From: Prostheceraeus crozeri
Lineage: Eukaryota > Platyhelminthes > Polycladida > Euryleptidae
NCBI GenBank assembly: GCA_907163375.1
Contig: CAJQUW010001660.1
Location: forward strand, 186,001 to 250,000
Reading direction: 5' to 3'
DNA length: 64,000 nucleotides
Part shown: one piece after another, positions 45,701 through 57,724 of the stretch
How the letters are laid out: every line of letters begins with the position of its first letter
How positions within the stretch are numbered: position 1 is the first letter of the stretch
Translations under genes and position numbers: made by a program
The notes under the pieces: model-generated
The model's database searches: none
Seen by the model: the letters and a program-made list of their open reading frames with translations, nothing else
Told to the model about the DNA's origin: nothing

Positions 45701-48159
45701 TGGAACTTTCTGAAGAAAGGTGTAGGCATTCTGGAACTTTCTGAAGAAAACGTTCAGACACTCTGGCAGTTTCTGAAGAAAACGTTCAGGCATTCTGGCA
45801 CTTTCTGAAGAAAAAGTTCAGACATTCTGGCAGTTTCTGAAGAAAACGTTCAGGCATTCTGGAACTTTCAAAAGAAAACGTTCAGACATTCTGGCAGTTT
45901 CTGAAGAAAAAGTTCAGGAATTCTGGAACTTTCTGAAGAAAACGTTCAGGCATTCGAGCATTTTCTGAAGAAAACGTTCAGACACTCTGGCAGTTTATGA
46001 AGAAAAAGTTCAGACACTCTGGCAGTTTCTGAAGAAAAAGTTCAGACATTCTGGCACTTTCTGAAGAAAAAGTTCATGCATTCTGGCACTTTCTGAAGAA
46101 AAAGTTCAGGAATTCTGGAACTTTCTGAAGATAAAGTTCAGGCATTCTGGCACTTTCTGAACAAAACGTTCAGGCATTCGAGCATTTTCTGAAGAAAACG
46201 TTCAGACATTCTGGCAGTTTCTGAAGAAAAAGTTCAGACATTCTGGCAGTTTCTGAAGAAAAAGTTCAGACATTCTGGAACTTTCTGAAGAAAAAGTTCA
46301 GACATTCTGGCAGTTTCTGAAGAAAACGTTCAGACATTCTGGCACTTTCTGAAGAAAAAGTTCAGACATTCTGGCACTTTCTGAAGAAAAAGTTCAGGAA
46401 TTCTTGAACTTTCTGAAGAAAAAGTTCAGGAATTCTGGAACTTTCTGAAGAAAAAGTTCAGACATTCTGGCACTTTCTGAAGAAAACGTTCAGACATTCT
46501 GGCACTTTCTGAAGAAAACGTTCAGGCATTCTGGAACTTTCTGAAGAAAACGTTCAGACATTCTGGAACTTTCTGAAGAAAACGTTCAGGCATTCTGGCA
46601 GTTTCTGAAGAAAAAGTTCAGGAATTCTGGAACTTTCTGAAGAAAAAGTTCAGACATTCTGGCACTTTCTGAAGAAAAAGTTCAGACATTCTGGCACTTT
46701 CTGAAGAAAAAGTTCAGGAATTCTTGAACTTTCTGAAGAAAAAGTTCAGGAATTCTGGAACTTTCTGAAGAAAAAGTTCAGACATTCTGGCACTTTCTGA
46801 AGAAAACGTTCAGACATTCTGGCACTTTCTGAAGAAAACGTTCAGGCATTCTGGAACTTTCTGAAGAAAACGTTCAGACATTCTGGCACTTTCTGAAGAA
46901 AACGTTCAGACATTCTGGCAGTTTCTGAAGAAAAAGTTCAGACATTCTCGCACTTTCTGAAGAAAACGTTCAGACATTCTGGAACTTTCTGAAGAAAGGT
47001 GTAGGCATTCTGGAACTTTCTGAAGAAAACGTTCAGACACTCTGGCAGTTTCTGAAGAAAACGTTCACACTCTGGCACTTTCTGAAGAAAAAGTTCAGAC
47101 ATTCTGGAACTTTCTGAAGAAAACGTTCAGACATTCTGGCAGTTTCTGAAGAAAAAGTTCAGACATTCTGGAACTTTCTGAAGAAAACGTTCAGGCATTC
47201 TGGCAGTTTCTGAAGAAAAAGTTCAGGAATTCTGGAACTTTCTGAAGAAAAAGTTCAGACATTCTGGCACTTTCTGAAGAAAAAGTTCAGACATTCTGGC
47301 ACTTTCTGAAGAAAAAGTTCAGGAATTCTTGAACTTTCTGAAGAAAAAGTTCAGGAATTCTGGAACTTTCTGAAGAAAAAGTTCAGACATTCTGGCACTT
47401 TCTGAAGAAAAAGTTCAGACATTCTGGCACTTTCTGAAGAAAAAGTTCAGGAATTCTTAAACTTTCTGAAGAAAAAGTTCAGGAATTCTGGAACTTTCAA
47501 AAGAAAACGTTCAGGCATTCTGGCAGTTTCTGAAGAAAAAGTTCAGGAATTCTGGAACTTTCTGAAGAAAAAGTTCAGACATTCTGGCACTTTCTGAAGA
47601 AAAAGTTCAGACATTCTGGCACTTTCTGAAGAAAAAGTTCAGGAATTCTTGAACTTTCTGAAGAAAAAGTTCAGGAATTCTGGAACTTTCTGAAGAAAAA
47701 GTTCCGACATTCTGGAACTTTCTGAAGAAAAAGTTCAGACATTCTGGCAGTTTCTGAAGAAAAAGTTCAGACATTCTGGCACTTTCTGAAGAAAAAGTTG
47801 AGACATTCTGGCACTTTCTGAAGAAAACGTTCAGACATTCTGGAACTTTCAAAAGAAAACGTTCAGACATTCTGGCAGTTTCTGAAGAAAACGTTCAGGC
47901 ATTCTGGAACTTTCAAAAGAAAACGTTCAGACATTCTGGCAGTTTCTGAAGAAAAAGTTCAGGAATTCTGGAACTTTCTGAAGAAAAAGTTCAGGAATTC
48001 TGGAACTTTCTGAAGAAAAAGTTCCGACATTCTGGAACTTTCTGAAGAAAAAGTTCAGGCATTCTGGCACTTTCTGAAGAAAAAGTTCAGGCATTCTGGA
48101 ACTTTCTGAAGAAAAAGTTCAGGCATTCAGGCAGTTTCTGAAGAAAAAGTTCAGACATT

Positions 48160-48800
48160 CTGGCAGTTTCTGAAGAAGAACTTTCTGAAGAAAACGTTCA
48201 GACATTCTGGCAGTTTCTGAAGAAAAGTTCAGGAATTCTGGAACTTTCTGAAGAAAAGTTCAGAAGAAAAAGTTCAGACATTCTGGCAGTTTCTGGAACT
48301 TTCTGAAGAAAAAGTTCAGGAATTCTGGAACTTTCTGTAGAAAAAGTTCAGACATTCTGGAACTTTCTGAAGAAAAAGTTCAGACATTCTGGCACTTTCT
48401 GAAGAAAAAGTTCAGACATTCTGGAACTTTCTGAAGAAAACGTTCAGACATTCTGGCAGTTTCTGAAGAAAAAGTTCAGACATTCTGGAATTTTCTGAAG
48501 AAAACGTTCAGGCATTCTGGCACTTTCTGAAGAAAATTCAGACATTCTGGCAGTTTCTGAATTCTGAAGAAAACGTTCAGACATTCTGGAACTTTCTGAA
48601 GAAAACGTTCAGATATTCTGGAACTTTCTGAAGAAAAAGTTCAGGCATTCTGGCAGTTTCTGAAGAAAAAGTTCAGGAATTCTGGAACTTTCTGAAGAGA
48701 AAGTTCAGACATTCTGGAACTTTCTGAAGAAAAAGTTCAGACATTCTGGCAGTTTCTGAAGAAAAAGTTCAGACATTCTTCTGAAGAAAAAGTTCAGACA
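48160..48800. repeat. Zone of unit-breaking indels in the satellite
   Basis: Within ~640 bp there are several partial or fused units, for example GAAGAAGAACTTTCTG near 48,172, GAAGAAAAGTTCAGAAG near 48,250, GAAGAAAATTCAGAC near 48,530, TTTCTGAATTCTGAAG near 48,555 and ACATTCTTCTGAAG near 48,774. Elsewhere the period is almost unbroken. Confidence 0.7.
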
Positions 48801-51800
48801 TTCTGGCAGTTTCTGAAGAAAAAGTTCAGGCATTCCGGCACTTTCTGAAGAAAAAGTTCAGACATTCTGGAACTTTCTGAAGAAAACGTTCAGACACTCT
48901 GGAACTTTATGAAGAAAAAGTTCCGACATTCTGGAACTTTCTGTAGAAAAAGTTCAGACATTCTGGAACTTTCTGAAGAAAAAGTTCAGACATTCTGGCA
49001 CTTTCTGAAGAAAAAGTTCTGACATTCTGGAACTTTCTAAAGAAAACGTTCAGACATTCTGGAACTTTCTGAAGAAAAAGTTCAGACATTCTGGCACTTT
49101 CCAAAGAAAAAGTTCAGGCATTCTGGCACTTTCCAAAGAAAACGTTCAGGCATTCTGGAACTTTCTGAAGAAAACGTTCAGACATTCTGGCAGTTTCTGA
49201 AGAAAAAGTTCAGACATTCTGGAATTTTCTGAAGAAAACGTTCAGGCATTCTGGCACTTTCTGAAGAAAACGTTCAGGCATTCTGGCATTTTCTGAAGAA
49301 AAAGTTCAGACATTCTGGCAGTTTCTGAAGAAAAAGTTCAGGAATTCTGGCAGTTTCTGAAGAAAACGTTCAGACATTCTGGCACTTTCTGAAGAAAACG
49401 TTCAGACATTCTGGAACTTTCTGAAGAAAACGTTCAGGCATTCTGGCAGTTTCTGAAGAAAAAGTTCAGGAATTCTGGAACTTTCTGAAGAAAAAGTTCA
49501 GACATTCTGGAACTTTCTGAAGAAAAAGTTCAGGCATTCTGGCAGTTTCTGAAGAAAAAGTTCAGACATTCTCGCACTTTCTGAAGAAAACGTTCAGACA
49601 TTCTGGCACTTTCTGAAGAAAACGTTCAGACATTCTGGCACTTTCTGAAGAAAGGTGTAGGCATTCTGGAACTTTCTGAAGAAAACGTTCAGACACTCTG
49701 GCAGTTTCTGAAGAGAAAGTTCAGGAATTCTGGAACTTTCTGAAGAAAAAGTTCAGACATTCTGGCAGCTTCTGAAGAAAAAGTTCAGACATTCTGGCAG
49801 TTTATGAAGAAAGGTGTAGGCATTCTGGAACTTTATGAAGAAAAAGTTCCGACATTCTGGAACTTTCTGTAGAAAAAGTTCAGACATTCTGGAACTTTCT
49901 GAAGAAAAAGTTCAGACATTCTGGCACTTTCTGAAGAAAAAGTTCAGACATTCTGGCACTTTCTGAAGAAAACGTTCAGACATTCTGGAACTTTCTGAAG
50001 AAAAAGTTCAGACATTCTGGCACTTTCTGAAGAAAAAGTTCAGGAATTCTGGAACTTTCTGAAGAAAAAGTTCAGGAATTCTGGCACTTTCTGAAGAAAA
50101 AGTTCCGACATTCTGGCACTTTCTGAAGAAAAAGTTCCGACATTCTGGCACTTTCTGAAGAAAACGTTCAGACATTCTGGAACTTTCTGAAGAAAACGTT
50201 CAGATATTCTGGAACTTTCTGAAGAAAACGTTCAGATATTCTGGAACTTTCTGAAGAAAAAGTTCAGGAATTCTGGCAGTTTCTGAAGAAAAAGTTCAGG
50301 AATTCTGGAACTTTCTGAAGAAAACGTTCAGACATTCTGGAACTTTCTGAAGAAAAAGTTCAGGCATTCTGGAACTTTCTGAAGAAAACGTTCAGACATT
50401 CTGGAACTTTCTGAAGAAAACGTTCAGACATTCTGGAACTTTCTGAAGAAAAAGTTCAGGCATTCTGGAACTTTCTGAAGAAAACGTTCAGACATTCTGG
50501 AACTTTCTGAAGAAAAAGTTCAGACATTCTGGCAGTTTCTGAAGAAAAAGTTCAGGAATTCTGGAACTTTCTGAAGAAAAAGTTCAGACATTCTGGCAGT
50601 TTCTGAAGAAAACGTTCAGGCATTCTGGCACTTTCTGAAGAAAACGTTCAGACATTCTGGCAGTTTCTGAAGAAAAAGTTCAGACATTCTGGCAGTTTCT
50701 GAAGAAAAAGTTCAGGAATTCTGGAACTTTCTGAAGAAAAAGTTCAGGAATTCTGGAACTTTCTGAAGAAAAAGTTCAGACATTCTGGAACTTTCTGAAG
50801 AAAACGTTCAGACATTCTGGCAGTTTCTGAAGAAAACGTTCAGGCATTCTGGAACTTTCAAAAGAAAACGTTCAGACATTCTGGCAGTTTCTGAAGAAAA
50901 AGTTCAGGAATTCTGGAACTTTCTGAAGAAAACGTTCAGGCATTCTGGCACTTTCTGAAGAAAACGTTCAGGCATTCTGGAACTTTCTGAAGAAAAAGTT
51001 CAGGAATTCTGGAACTTTCTGAAGAAAAAGTTCAGACATTCTGGCACTTTCTGAAGAAAAAGTTCAGGCATTCTGGCAGTTTCTGAAGAAAAAGTTCAGA
51101 CATTCTGGAACTTTCTGAAGAAAAAGTTCAGACATTCTGGCACTTTCTGAAGAAAAAGTTCAGGCATTCTGGCACTTTCTGAAGAAAAAGTTCAGACATT
51201 CTGGCAGTTTCTGAAGAAAAAGTTCAGACATTCTGGCAGTTTCTGAAGAAAACGTTCAGACATTCTGGCAGTTTCTGAAGAAAAAGTTCAGACATTCTGG
51301 CAGTTTCTGAAGAAAAAGTTCAGACATTCTGGCAGTTTCTGAAGAAAAAGTTCAGGAATTCTGGAACTTTCTGAAGAAAAAGTTCAGGAATTCTGGAACT
51401 TTCTGAAGAAAAAGTTCAGGCATTCTGGAACTTTCTGAAGAAAAAGTTCAGGAATTCTGGCAGTTTCTGAAGAAAAAGTTCAGGAATTCTGGAACTTTCT
51501 GAAGAAAAAGTTCAGGAATTCTGGCAGTTTCTGAAGAAAAAGTTCAGGAATTCTGGAACTTTCTGAAGAAAAAGTTCAGACATTCTGGCAGTTTCTGAAG
51601 AAAAAGTTCAGGAATTCTGGAACTTTCTGAAGAAAAAGTTCTGACATTCTGGCAGTTTCTGAAGAAAACGTTCAGACATTCTGGCAGTTTCTGAAGAAAA
51701 AGTTCAGGAATTCTGGAACTTTCTGAAGAAAACGTTCAGGCATTCTGGCACTTTCTGAAGAAAACGTTCAGGCATTCTGGAACTTTCTGAAGAAAAAGTT

Positions 51801-54059
51801 CAGACATTCTGGCAGTTTCTGAAGAAAAAGTTCAGGAATTCTGGAACTTTCTGAAGAAAAAGTTCAGACATTCTGGAACTTTCTGAAGAAAACGTTCAGA
51901 CATTCTGGCACTTTCTGAAGAAAAAGTTCAGACATTCTGGCAGTTTCTGAAGAAAAAGTTCAGGAATTCTGGAACTTTCTGAAGAAAACGTTCAGGCATT
52001 CTGGCAGTTTCTGAAGAAAAAGTTCAGACATTCTGGCAGTTTCTGAAGAAAACGTTCAGACATTCTGGCAGTTTCTGAAGAAAACGTTCAGGCATTCTGG
52101 AACTTTCTGAAGAAAACGTACAGGCATTCTGGAACTTTCTGAAGAAAAAGTTCAGGAATTCTGGAACTTTCTGAAGAAAACGTTCAGGCATTCTGGCACT
52201 TTCTGAAGAAAACGTTCAGGCATTCTGGAACTTTCTGAAGAAAAAGTTCAGACATTCTGGCAGTTTCTGAAGAAAACGTTCAGGCATTCTGGAACTTTCA
52301 AAAGAAAACGTTCAGACATTCTGGCACTTTCTGAAGAAAAAGTTCAGACATTCTGGCACTTTCTGAAGAAAAAGTTCAGGAATTCTGGCACTTTGGAAAG
52401 AAAACGTTCAGACATTCTGGCAGTTTCTGAAGAAAAAGTTCAGGAATTCTGGAACTTTCTGAAGAAAACGTACAGGCATTCTGGAACTTTCTGAAGAAAA
52501 AGTTCAGGAATTCTGGCACTTTCGAAAGAAAACGTTCAGACATTCTGGCAGTTTCTGAAGAAAACGTTCAGGCATTCTGGCAGTTTCTGAAGAAAAAGTT
52601 CTGACATTCTCGAACTTTCTGAAGAAAAAGTTCAGACATTCTGGAACTTTCTGAAGAAAAAGTTCAGACATTCTGGCAGTTTCTGAAGAAAAAGTTCAGC
52701 CATTCTGGCACTTTCTGAAGAAAAAGTTCAGGCATTCTGGCACTTTCTGAAGAAAAAGTTCAGGCATTCTGGAACTTTCTGAAGAAAAAGTTCAGACATT
52801 CTGGCACTTTCTGAAGAAAAAGTTCAGACATTCTGGCACTTTCTGAAGAAAAAGTTCAGACATTCTGGCACTTTCTGAAGAAAACGTTCAGACATTCTGG
52901 CAGTTTCTGAAGAAAAAGTTCAGGAATTCTGGAACTTTCTGAAGAAAAAGTTCAGACATTCTGGCACTTTCTGAAGAAAAAGTTCAGACATTCTGGCAGT
53001 TTCTGAAGAAAAAGTTCAGACATTCTGGAACTTTCTGAAGAAAAAGTTCAGACATTCTGGCAGTTTCTGAAGAAAAAGTTCAGACATTCTGGCAGTTTCT
53101 GAAGAAAAAGTTCAGACATTCTGGCACTTTCTGAAGAAAAAGTTCAGACATTCTGGCACTTTCTGAAGAAAAAGTTCAGACATTCTGGCAGTTTCTGAAG
53201 AAAAAGTTCAGACATTCTGGCACTTTCTGAAGAAAAAGTTCAGGAATTCTGGAACTTTCTGAAGAAAAAGTTCAGACATTCTGGCACTTTCTGAAGAAAA
53301 AGTTCAGGAATTCTGGCACTTTCTGAAGAAAAAGTTCAGACATTCTGGCACTTTCTGAAGAAAACGTTCAGACATTCTGGCACTTTCTGAAGAAAAAGTT
53401 CAGACATTCTGGCACTTTCTGAAGAAAAAGTTCAGACATTCTGGCACTTTCTGAAGAAAAAGTTCAGACATTCTGGCAGTTTCTGAAGAAAAAGTTCAGG
53501 AATTCTGGCACTTTCTGAAGAAAACGTTCAGGAATTCTGGAACTTTCTGAAGAAAAAGTTCAGGAATTCTGGCACTTTCTGAAGAAAAAGTTCAGACATT
53601 CTGGCAGTTTCTGGAGAAAAAGTTCAGGAATTCTGGCACTTTCTGAAGAAAACGTTCAGGAATTCTGGAACTTTCTGGAGAAAAAGTTCAGGAATTCTGG
53701 CACTTTCTGAAGAAAAAGTTCAGGAATTCTGGAACTTTCTGAAGAAAAAGTTCAGACATTCTGGAACTTTCTGAAGAAAAAGTTCTGACATTCTGGCAGT
53801 TTCTGGAGAAAAAGTTCAGGCATTCTGGCAGTTTCTGGAGAAAAAGTTCAGACATTCTGGCAGTTTCTGAAGGAAAAGTTCAGGAATTCTGGAACTTTCT
53901 GAAGAAAAAGTTCAGGCATTTTCGGGAATTTCGGCGTGAATAGGGTCACTGTGTCACTGTGTATACCCCAGCGCGCAGTGCATTCCGGATAATCAAGCAT
54001 AAAAATTTCCAAAAAAGCATATACCGCTATAGCCGATTACACGACGCAAAATTTCTGAC

Positions 54060-55125
54060 AAGTCCCATGTTCATGTAGATCAATGCGATCAAAATCGATC
54101 ATGCCATTATTTTTAAAACGTCTAATTGATTGTAAATTACCGGACAACTTTGTTAAATTAATGGCTTCGCATCTCACAGATAGAAAGCAAAGTGTAAGAA
54201 TTAATTTTGAAGTAAGCGACCCGATTGTAATGACCTCTGAGGTATCTCAGGGATCAGTATTTGGCGCACTTTTGTTCAATGCAGCCACTGGAAGCCTGAA
54301 ACCTTTAAACTCTTTTACTTATCTTGTAAAGTTTGTTGATGACATCACCATATGTACTCCTATTTTTAGAAATTCAAGCAACAATCATATCCTTGAAGAG
54401 AATCAGAATTTTCGTGATTGGGCAGCTGTAACGAAGCTCACCATAAACACTGCAAAGTCAAAGTGCATCGTTATACGCAAATCACCCCTTTGTAACCCAG
54501 TCTGTGTTCCAGGAATCGATTTTGTGACAGAACATAAGATCCTCGGGATTTTTGTGGAGTGATGGTCTAAACTGGCATAAACATTTTAGGTATGTTGAGA
54601 AATTGTTCGTGCAGCGTCTCCATAGTCTTAGAGTGCTGAAGTGTTTCATAAGTATAGCAGATCTTATTTGTGTTTATAACTCTCTGCTGCGCTCTCTTCT
54701 TGAATATTGTTCCCCACTTTTTGTTTCAATGCCTGTGTATTTGTGCAAGAAGTTAGAGAAATTACAACGCCGAACTCATCAAATAATTTGTGGATTTGAC
54801 TTTAAATGTGACTGCTTGCCATCCTTGTCTTCAAGACGACTTGAAAATTCAATTAAATTTTTCAGAAAGAGTGCTTCTCCAAATCATATCTTGCATGGTA
54901 TAACATTGCCAACCAGCAAACGATCAGGTCGAACAATTTTTGAGTCATACAAAACCAAACGCCGATGTGATACTTTCTTTGTGTTTATGTCATTGTATTT
55001 AAATGGGTACATTGATCTGTCAAGCTGATTTCTTATGTGATTTGATTGTAAATTTAACTTATGACTTATGTTATCATTTGATTTCTACTTATGGAATTAT
55101 AAAATTTCTATTCTTTTCTATTCTA
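54060..55125 (+). mobile_element. 5'-truncated LINE at the right edge of the satellite
   Basis: RT motifs follow in order: KIDHAIIF (near 54,090), VSQGSVFGALLFN, KFVDDI (near 54,330) and ILGIFV, then in another frame WHKHFRYVEKLFVQRLHSLR, LLEYCSPLFVSMP, KLEKLQRRTHQIICGF and ILHGITLPTSKRSGR, to a stop at 55026-55028. There are at least two frameshifts (about 54,110 and 54,550-54,562). A short 3' UTR ends in a TTCTA-rich tail (55,100-55,125). It is related to the minus-strand LINE at 27.5-30.0 kb. It begins about 130 bp after the last satellite unit. Confidence 0.8.
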
Positions 55126-55840
55126 TTCTAATGCATGCGCTACCTTATCTGAAGTCAGTGATAACAAACTTTTAACTACCAACTACAGAAACAGATGTAT
55201 GTACAGGAAAAGGAGTGAAGTAAATTGAATCCGCATCAAACACTAAGAAAGTGCTTGCTTCTGAATTTCGTTTGTATTGTAACTGATAACCAATATACGG
55301 TAAAACATATTTGTCGTACCTCATCGTTATGAACACAAGCATTAGTAATATTCTGAGAGATATTATATCGTGTAATCGGGTATTTATGCGAACAGTTTCG
55401 TTTCCGAACATTTAAATCATAAATGAAATCGACGAAAAAATCCCTTTAAGGCACATCTGACTTTCTTGCGATACGATTTCATCATCTTCAGATGAATATC
55501 TTTCTGATAAATCAAGAAATAAGCGCATCGAAAGAGTGATTTATTCACATATCTCATTTTATTAAAGAACTTACAGTAATACAAAAATATCTCTGAAAAA
55601 TGTATCTTTATCTCCAAAATTTTCACAATATCTCCGCGGAGGTACTGTATCTCCGGAGTGGCAACACTGGAATATAGCTTCATACAAAAAATTAAACTAA
55701 CAGATAGAGATTTTACTCGAAAGGGTAATACTAATAGTAATACACATGCGGTCTTAAACACATCAAAATCACAATGAAATTACACAGAAATGTCACGATC
55801 GATGAAGTCTCAGTTCGATCACTTATGCAATTCACCAATC
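55126..55840. other. No gene recognised
   Basis: A 114-codon minus-strand frame (55417-55761) has no domain. A short inverted word pair TCTCCGCGGAG...CTCCGGAG (55,632-55,660) is noted. Nothing else. Confidence 0.35.
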
Positions 55841-56209
55841 AACATATAGTTTACTGTCTGTCGGTACGGGAGGTTCTTCACAGTCATGTTTCAAAAAGAA
55901 AAACGGTCTCTCCCTTTGTTTCGACACGTAGTGTTTATTTCATAAAGAGAATATAATCCCGACGCGTTTCGTCCTGTGGACAGTGTCAAGGGTGCTGGCG
56001 GTTCTTGTGAGATTACAAGAGTATTATATACTGCCTGTTGTGTAATGGGAACTCATCAGATCAGTTCATGACGACGGTTTATTTTTGGCATGTTCAACGC
56101 AATACAGCGTGCTTCGGCCATCTTAGTTGTAATCGCTGTTCTTTGCTTATCCATGATGGTGCAGTTGAAATTATTAGTGGTCATCACTTCATCGGAATGC
56201 ACTGTTAAA

Positions 56210-56698
56210 TTATGCGCTTTTTCTGTCTCTGTTTCTCAAGCTGCGTTCATGTTCTTGAACTCGATATCGGAAGGGTCTACACGTTTGACCAATGTAAAAC
56301 TCGTGACATAGCAAGCACGTGAACTTATAAACCAAGTGTTTGTCAGTACATCTGTACTTCGGTCCAATGTCTTTACATACATAGCATGCGCAGTCACTTT
56401 TATTATCTAATTTATTGCTAACAGAAGAAATGAGTTTACTGCCTGGTTTGGATGTGAACCTGATTGGCAGATTATATTTACGTTTTAATTTATTTAATTT
56501 ACGGTCGCAACTATCGCTGACAAAGTTAACAGCAAGCGTAATTGAATCTTGATTTTTATTTTTCGCTTTATTGTTTTTACTGTCATTAGAAAACTGAAAA
56601 CCATCATTTTCAAGTCTATTTTTCATAACAGCTAGAGATTCACTCGCGTTGTTATTGTCTGAGCAGCGACTTTGAACGTATCTTACACTATTCTTCAC
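56210..56698 (-). pseudogene. PLE GIY-YIG endonuclease end (left arm)
   Basis: A 162-codon frame covers the C-terminal end of a PLE protein. It has a lysine/asparagine-rich linker, then CACYVCKDIGPKYRC, VYKFTCLLCHEFYIGQTCRP and RVQEHERSLRNRD, that is, the paired cysteines and YIG of the GIY-YIG nuclease typical of Penelope elements. This part looks intact, but the reverse transcriptase is not present, so the copy cannot be a whole gene. Confidence 0.75.
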
Positions 56699-56970
56699 AA
56701 AATTGTCTTTTGATATGATTAGAGAGCCAACTATCTTTTTTAAGGGTGATGCCTGAGTGACAAGGTTTGCTAAACCACATAATTAATCTTGTTGTTTGAC
56801 ATCAAATTTACTATCGAAATCCCAAAAGATAGTTTTCTAAATTTTCTTGATTTAAGTATTTCGACAAAAAACAACAAGATTAATTATAAGTGGTTTAGCA
56901 AACCTTGTCACTCAGGCATCACCCTTAAAAAAAGATAGTTGGCTCTCTAATCATATCAAAAGACAATTTT

Positions 56971-57460
56971 GTGAAGAATAGTGTAAGATACGTTCAAAGT
57001 CGCTGCTCAGACAATAACAACGCGAGTGAATCTCTAGCTGTTATGAAAAATAGACTTGAAAATGATGGTTTTCAGTTTTCTAATGACAGTAAAAACAATA
57101 AAGCGAAAAATAAAAATCAAGATTCAATTACGCTTGCTGTTAACTTGTCAGCGATAGTTGCGACCGTAAATTAAATAAATTAAAACGTAAATATAATCTG
57201 CCAATCAGGTTCACATCCAAACCAGGCAGTAAACTCATTTCTTCTGTTAGCAATAAATTAGATAATAAAAGTGACTGCGCATGCTATGTATGTAAAGACA
57301 TTGGACCGAAGTACAGATGTACTGACAAACACTTGGTTTATAAGTTCACGTGCTTGCTATGTCACGAGTTTTACATTGGTCAAACGTGTAGACCCTTCCG
57401 ATATCAAGTTCAAGAACATGAACGCAGCTTGAGAAACAGAGACAGAAAAAGCGCATAATT
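56971..57460 (+). pseudogene. PLE GIY-YIG endonuclease end (right arm, broken)
   Basis: The inverted copy of the preceding frame, on the plus strand. The same GIY-YIG signature is recognisable, but the frame is broken. Also lacks the reverse transcriptase. Confidence 0.7.
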
Positions 57461-57689
57461 TAACAGTGCATTCCGATGAAGTGATGACCACTAATAATTT
57501 CAACTATAATTGACCAACAATAACATCATGGATAAGCAAAGAACAGCGATTACAACTAAGATGGCCGAAGCACGCTGTATTGCGTTGAACATGCCAAAAA
57601 TAAACCGTCGTCATGAACTGATCTGATGAGTTCCCATTACACAACAGGCAGTATATAATACTCTTGTAATCTCACAAGAACCGCCAGCA

Positions 57690-57724
57690 CCCTTGACACT
57701 GTCCACAGGACGAAACGCGTCGGG
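57690..57724 (+). ncRNA. Hammerhead-like stem-loop of the PLE (second copy at 55958-55992, minus)
   Basis: Contains GTCC-ACA-GGAC followed at once by GAAAC, with flanking CCC/GGG that could close an outer stem. PLEs are known to carry hammerhead ribozyme motifs in their terminal repeats, and stem II plus GAAAC fits. The other half of the core (CUGANGA) is not seen in its usual form here (CTTGACAC stands in its place), so activity is doubtful. Present in both arms. Confidence 0.35.

Larger units (their letters stand above)
31849..53929. repeat. 32-bp tandem satellite, ~22.1 kb, about 690 units
   Basis: Every unit is a variant of GTTCAGACATTCTGGCAC + TTTCTGAAGAAAA(A/C), 32 bp. Three positions define classes: bases 7-9 are ACA, GCA or GAA; bases 16-18 are AAC, CAC or CAG; base 32 is A or C. 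Rarer forms are GTTCCGACATT, a 31-bp form with GGTGTAGGCATT, ATTCGAGCATTTTC, and CTATCCAAAG. The period holds over almost the whole array, with only local indels. As 32 is not a multiple of three, any frame cycles through all three phases every 96 bp and soon meets a stop, so frames inside it (for example minus-strand 47607-47870) are not genes. No other element interrupts it. Left boundary ~31,849, right boundary ~53,929. Possible role: see findings. Confidence 0.97.

Noticed and set aside
47607-49104. Reading frames of 65-87 codons inside the satellite, suggesting a repeat protein
   Set aside because: The 32-bp period cycles through all three frames. The frames exist only where rare variants remove the TGA of GTCTGAAC, and none has a promoter or splice context.
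31849-53929. CRISPR-like array because of a regular short repeat
   Set aside because: There are no unique spacers: whole units repeat head to tail, and the host is eukaryotic.
31849-53929. Centromere with CENP-B boxes
   Set aside because: No TTCG....A..CGGGA-type box in the monomer; centromere function cannot be judged from sequence alone.
55417-55761. 114-codon minus-strand hydrophobic frame
   Set aside because: No domain, no upstream context, and AT-rich composition typical of chance frames here.
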